DNA of 57,997 nucleotides from Streptomyces sp. NK15101 (GTDB taxonomy: Bacteria; Actinomycetota; Actinomycetes; Streptomycetales; Streptomycetaceae): positions 1 to 57,997 of the forward strand of contig NZ_JAINVG010000045.1 of the NCBI RefSeq assembly GCF_020400725.1. The letters run 5' to 3'. Shown one piece after another: positions 56,432 to 57,997 of the stretch (its first letter is position 1; each line of letters opens with the position of its first letter). The notes beneath the pieces were generated by a model, which saw nothing but the letters and a program-made list of their open reading frames with translations, ran no database searches and was not told the origin of the DNA. The position numbers and the translations under genes were made by a program.

Positions 56432-57583
56432 CTACTGGGGCGCTCGCCGGGACCGGGCCGGGGGCGCGGGCACCCGGAGCCGGCGGTCGAAGAAGGCCCG
56501 CACCCCGCGCCGTACGAGGGCCGTCGTCGCCGCCGTGTCCCCAGGCCCGACGAGCGCGGTCCTGGCCCCGGCGGTGACCAGTCCGGCGGCCTGGAGCTGC
56601 GGGACGAGGTGCGCGTAGTCGCTGAAGACCCAGTGGCCCGCGTCGTTCAGCAGGACGCGCCGGGCCGGCAGTCCGGCCCAGGAGCGTTCCAGGCGGGCGG
56701 CGAACTCGAAGCCGTCCGTACGGAACATGAGCAGCGGCCGGTCGAGGCCGGCCACGAGGTCCGGGTCCAGGTCCAGGTGGCCCTCCAGGTTGACGCCGGC
56801 GGTGATCCGGTCGTCGCCGGCCAGGGCGTGGACGGCGGCGGTGCCGCCCGCCGAATGCCCGTGCACGCCGATCCGGCCCAGGTCCATGACGGGGGCGAGG
56901 GGCAGGTCCCCGAGCCGGCCGAGGACGAAGCGGAGGTCCGCGACCCGGGTGTCGATCATGGTGCGGAAGGTCTCCGGGTCCGGATCCCCCCGGAGGACGG
57001 TCACCCGCATCCCGCTCGGCAGCTCCACCTGACTGGCGTCGCCCGGGTGGTCGACGAGGACCACGACGTGGCCGTGGCTCGCGAGGTCCTCGGCGAGGGT
57101 CGTCCCGAGGGTCCGGGAGTCGCCGCCGCCCGGGGAGTACAGCAGCACCGGGCGGCGCCCGGGAAGCGGGGGCGCGTCGACGTGCCCGTGGGTGAGGACC
57201 GCGCCCCAGTCGACACCCGCCTTGGGAAGCCCGGGGTGCACGCTGGGGGCGAGGAGGGCGAACAGCTGGGCCTCGTCGGGGGTGAGCTGCGGGGCGCGGG
57301 GGAAGCCGCGGACGGCACGGGCCGAGCGGGCCGGGTACAGGACGCCGAGCTTCACCTCCCGTACCCCGGCGGCGGGCTCCCAGGGGTCGTCGCGTGAGGT
57401 GTCCGCCAGGACGAAGGTGCGCAGGCCCACGGGGTGGGGGCCGGTCGGGGCGGGCAGCCGGAGGACGGCCGGCCCGTCCGCCGCGGCGGAGGCGGAGGCC
57501 GCAGCGGGGCCGAGGAGGGCGGCGGCACCGAGGAGGGCGCCCTTGGCGACGGTGCGGCGGCTGGGTGCGGAGTGCTGGGTCAT
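56432..57583 (-). CDS. Secreted alpha/beta hydrolase (PAF-acetylhydrolase-like)
   Basis: 383 aa from ATG 57583 with AAGGA upstream. Tat-type signal (SRRTVAKGALLGAAALLG, residues about 8-25) and Ala-rich cleavage site. The fold is an alpha/beta hydrolase: VLLYSPGGGDSRTLG oxyanion region near 145, nucleophile Ser in VHGHSAGGTAAVHAL near 235 (GxSxG), His in LNDAGHWVFSDY near 325. Resembles platelet-activating-factor acetylhydrolase/lipase-like esterases. Exported lipase/esterase activity inferred. It stops 10 bp upstream of the Lon-like gene start region in the same direction. Confidence 0.9.
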   Translation of the reverse strand: MTQHSAPSRRTVAKGALLGAAALLGPAAASASAAADGPAVLRLPAPTGPHPVGLRTFVLADTSRDDPWEPAAGVREVKLGVLYPARSARAVRGFPRAPQLTPDEAQLFALLAPSVHPGLPKAGVDWGAVLTHGHVDAPPLPGRRPVLLYSPGGGDSRTLGTTLAEDLASHGHVVVLVDHPGDASQVELPSGMRVTVLRGDPDPETFRTMIDTRVADLRFVLGRLGDLPLAPVMDLGRIGVHGHSAGGTAAVHALAGDDRITAGVNLEGHLDLDPDLVAGLDRPLLMFRTDGFEFAARLERSWAGLPARRVLLNDAGHWVFSDYAHLVPQLQAAGLVTAGARTALVGPGDTAATTALVRRGVRAFFDRRLRVPAPPARSRRAPQ

Positions 57584-57620
57584 GGACGGCATCCTTGGGC
57601 GGGACGGGACCGTGCGCGAA

Positions 57621-57636
57621 GGTTCAGGCCCTGACC
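57621..57636. promoter_or_regulatory. Candidate operator between hydrolase and HTH genes
   Basis: GGTTCAGGCCCTGACC, an inverted repeat with one mismatched pair, in the divergent intergenic region of the hydrolase and truncated regulator. Confidence 0.4.
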
Positions 57637-57683
57637 GAAAGGCTTGCGGAAGGGCGGAGGGACAGGACGGGGAAAGGACGGGG

Positions 57684-57997
57684 ATGCTCCACATCCACTT
57701 CACGGCGGAGGACTTCGCCCGGGTACGGTTCGCCCCCCGGCCCTCCCCCGTGCCGGAACTCCACGCCGCCCTGGCGATGCTGGGCGCCCCGCACGAGGAG
57801 CTGCTCTTCGGCCGCTGGCGGGGCAGGCTCCTGCGCGCCCTGCCGGGCGCGGCCGAACCGCTCGCGGACCTGGTGCCGGGCGGGGCGGCGCCGTACTTCC
57901 TCGACGTCCTCGGCGGGACGCGGGAGGAGGGCCTCGCGCTGATCCGGGCGGCCCGGCCGGAGTTCGTACGGTCCGAGCTGGAGCGGGTGTACGCGGG
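57684..57997 (+). CDS. Winged HTH regulator (ArsR/DUF5937-like), N-terminal part, runs off the window
   Basis: Open from ATG 57684 (GGAAAGGA and GGGG upstream) to the window end, at least 104 codons without stop. It begins MLHIHFTAEDFARVRFAPRP and continues with ELHAALAMLG and REEGLALIRAARPEFVRSEL. This N-terminus is typical of a Streptomyces family of ArsR-like regulators with a DUF5937 domain preceding the HTH, which would lie beyond the edge. Divergent from the hydrolase, possibly its regulator. Confidence 0.75.
   Translation, partial: MLHIHFTAEDFARVRFAPRPSPVPELHAALAMLGAPHEELLFGRWRGRLLRALPGAAEPLADLVPGGAAPYFLDVLGGTREEGLALIRAARPEFVRSELERVYA

Overview
The window is high-GC actinobacterial chromosome, almost certainly Streptomyces. 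The diagnostic content is an SsgA-like sporulation protein, class E sortase, a DasR-type GlcNAc PTS locus, the cysM-cysO-mec sulfur-carrier cysteine pathway, ClpS next to DUF2017, and many GTG starts with GTGA overlaps. From memory, the order rdgB, rph, nagF-nagE1-nagE2, cysM-cysO-mec, clpS, pncB, ssgG, hppD matches the core chromosome around SCO2900-SCO2928 of S. coelicolor; I could not check this by alignment.

Layout. 1-9.2 kb: ROK regulator divergent from a Gfo/Idh/MocA oxidoreductase and a UPF0303 protein; a fumarylacetoacetate-hydrolase-family enzyme; a YidC paralogue with a small membrane protein; an HxlR regulator and MFS exporter sharing a double operator; sortase E and a SEC-C protein. 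9.2-16 kb looks accessory: a solo MrcB_N/PD-(D/E)XK type IV restriction-like protein, two HATPase proteins divergent from an XRE/TPR regulator, a divergent TrmO-like protein, an aspartate/glutamate racemase and a DNA-binding HTH protein. 16-26 kb: DUF445, a three-gene ABC exporter, a bifunctional class A PBP, a guanidine-III riboswitch controlling a SugE/Gdx exporter, a GroES-like protein, DUF3618, Bcp peroxiredoxin and an MHS-family transporter. 26.2-27.7 kb: two overlapping paralogous HNH endonuclease genes beside an odd short-variable-loop tRNA. 27.7-33 kb: rdgB, a lipoprotein, rph and the GlcNAc PTS genes with dre boxes. 33-42 kb: metallo-beta-lactamase-fold enzyme, membrane-anchored PemK/MazF, cysM-cysO with a leader peptide, mec, amino-acid permease, clpS-DUF2017, and NAD salvage pncB/pncA. 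42-58 kb: secreted M6 protease, two RDD membrane proteins, ssgG, a GlcD-like oxidase, a TPR protein, hppD with an Lrp-family regulator, an HTH regulator preceded by a 14-bp-period repeat array, an MFS exporter, a Lon-like S16 protease, a Tat-exported alpha/beta hydrolase and a truncated HTH regulator at the right edge.

Together these genes cover sugar uptake (GlcNAc PTS), sulfur and cysteine supply, NAD salvage, tyrosine catabolism, envelope biogenesis (PBP, YidC, sortase, SsgG) and a small defence/selfish-gene component. Recurrent observations are short tandem repeats sitting on or just after stop codons, and conspicuous inverted repeats in divergent promoters. The most notable leads are the unusual tRNA next to the paired HNH genes, the standalone MrcB-like nuclease, the 14-bp GCAA array, the membrane-tethered PemK, and the leader-peptide/CysO/Mec arrangement.
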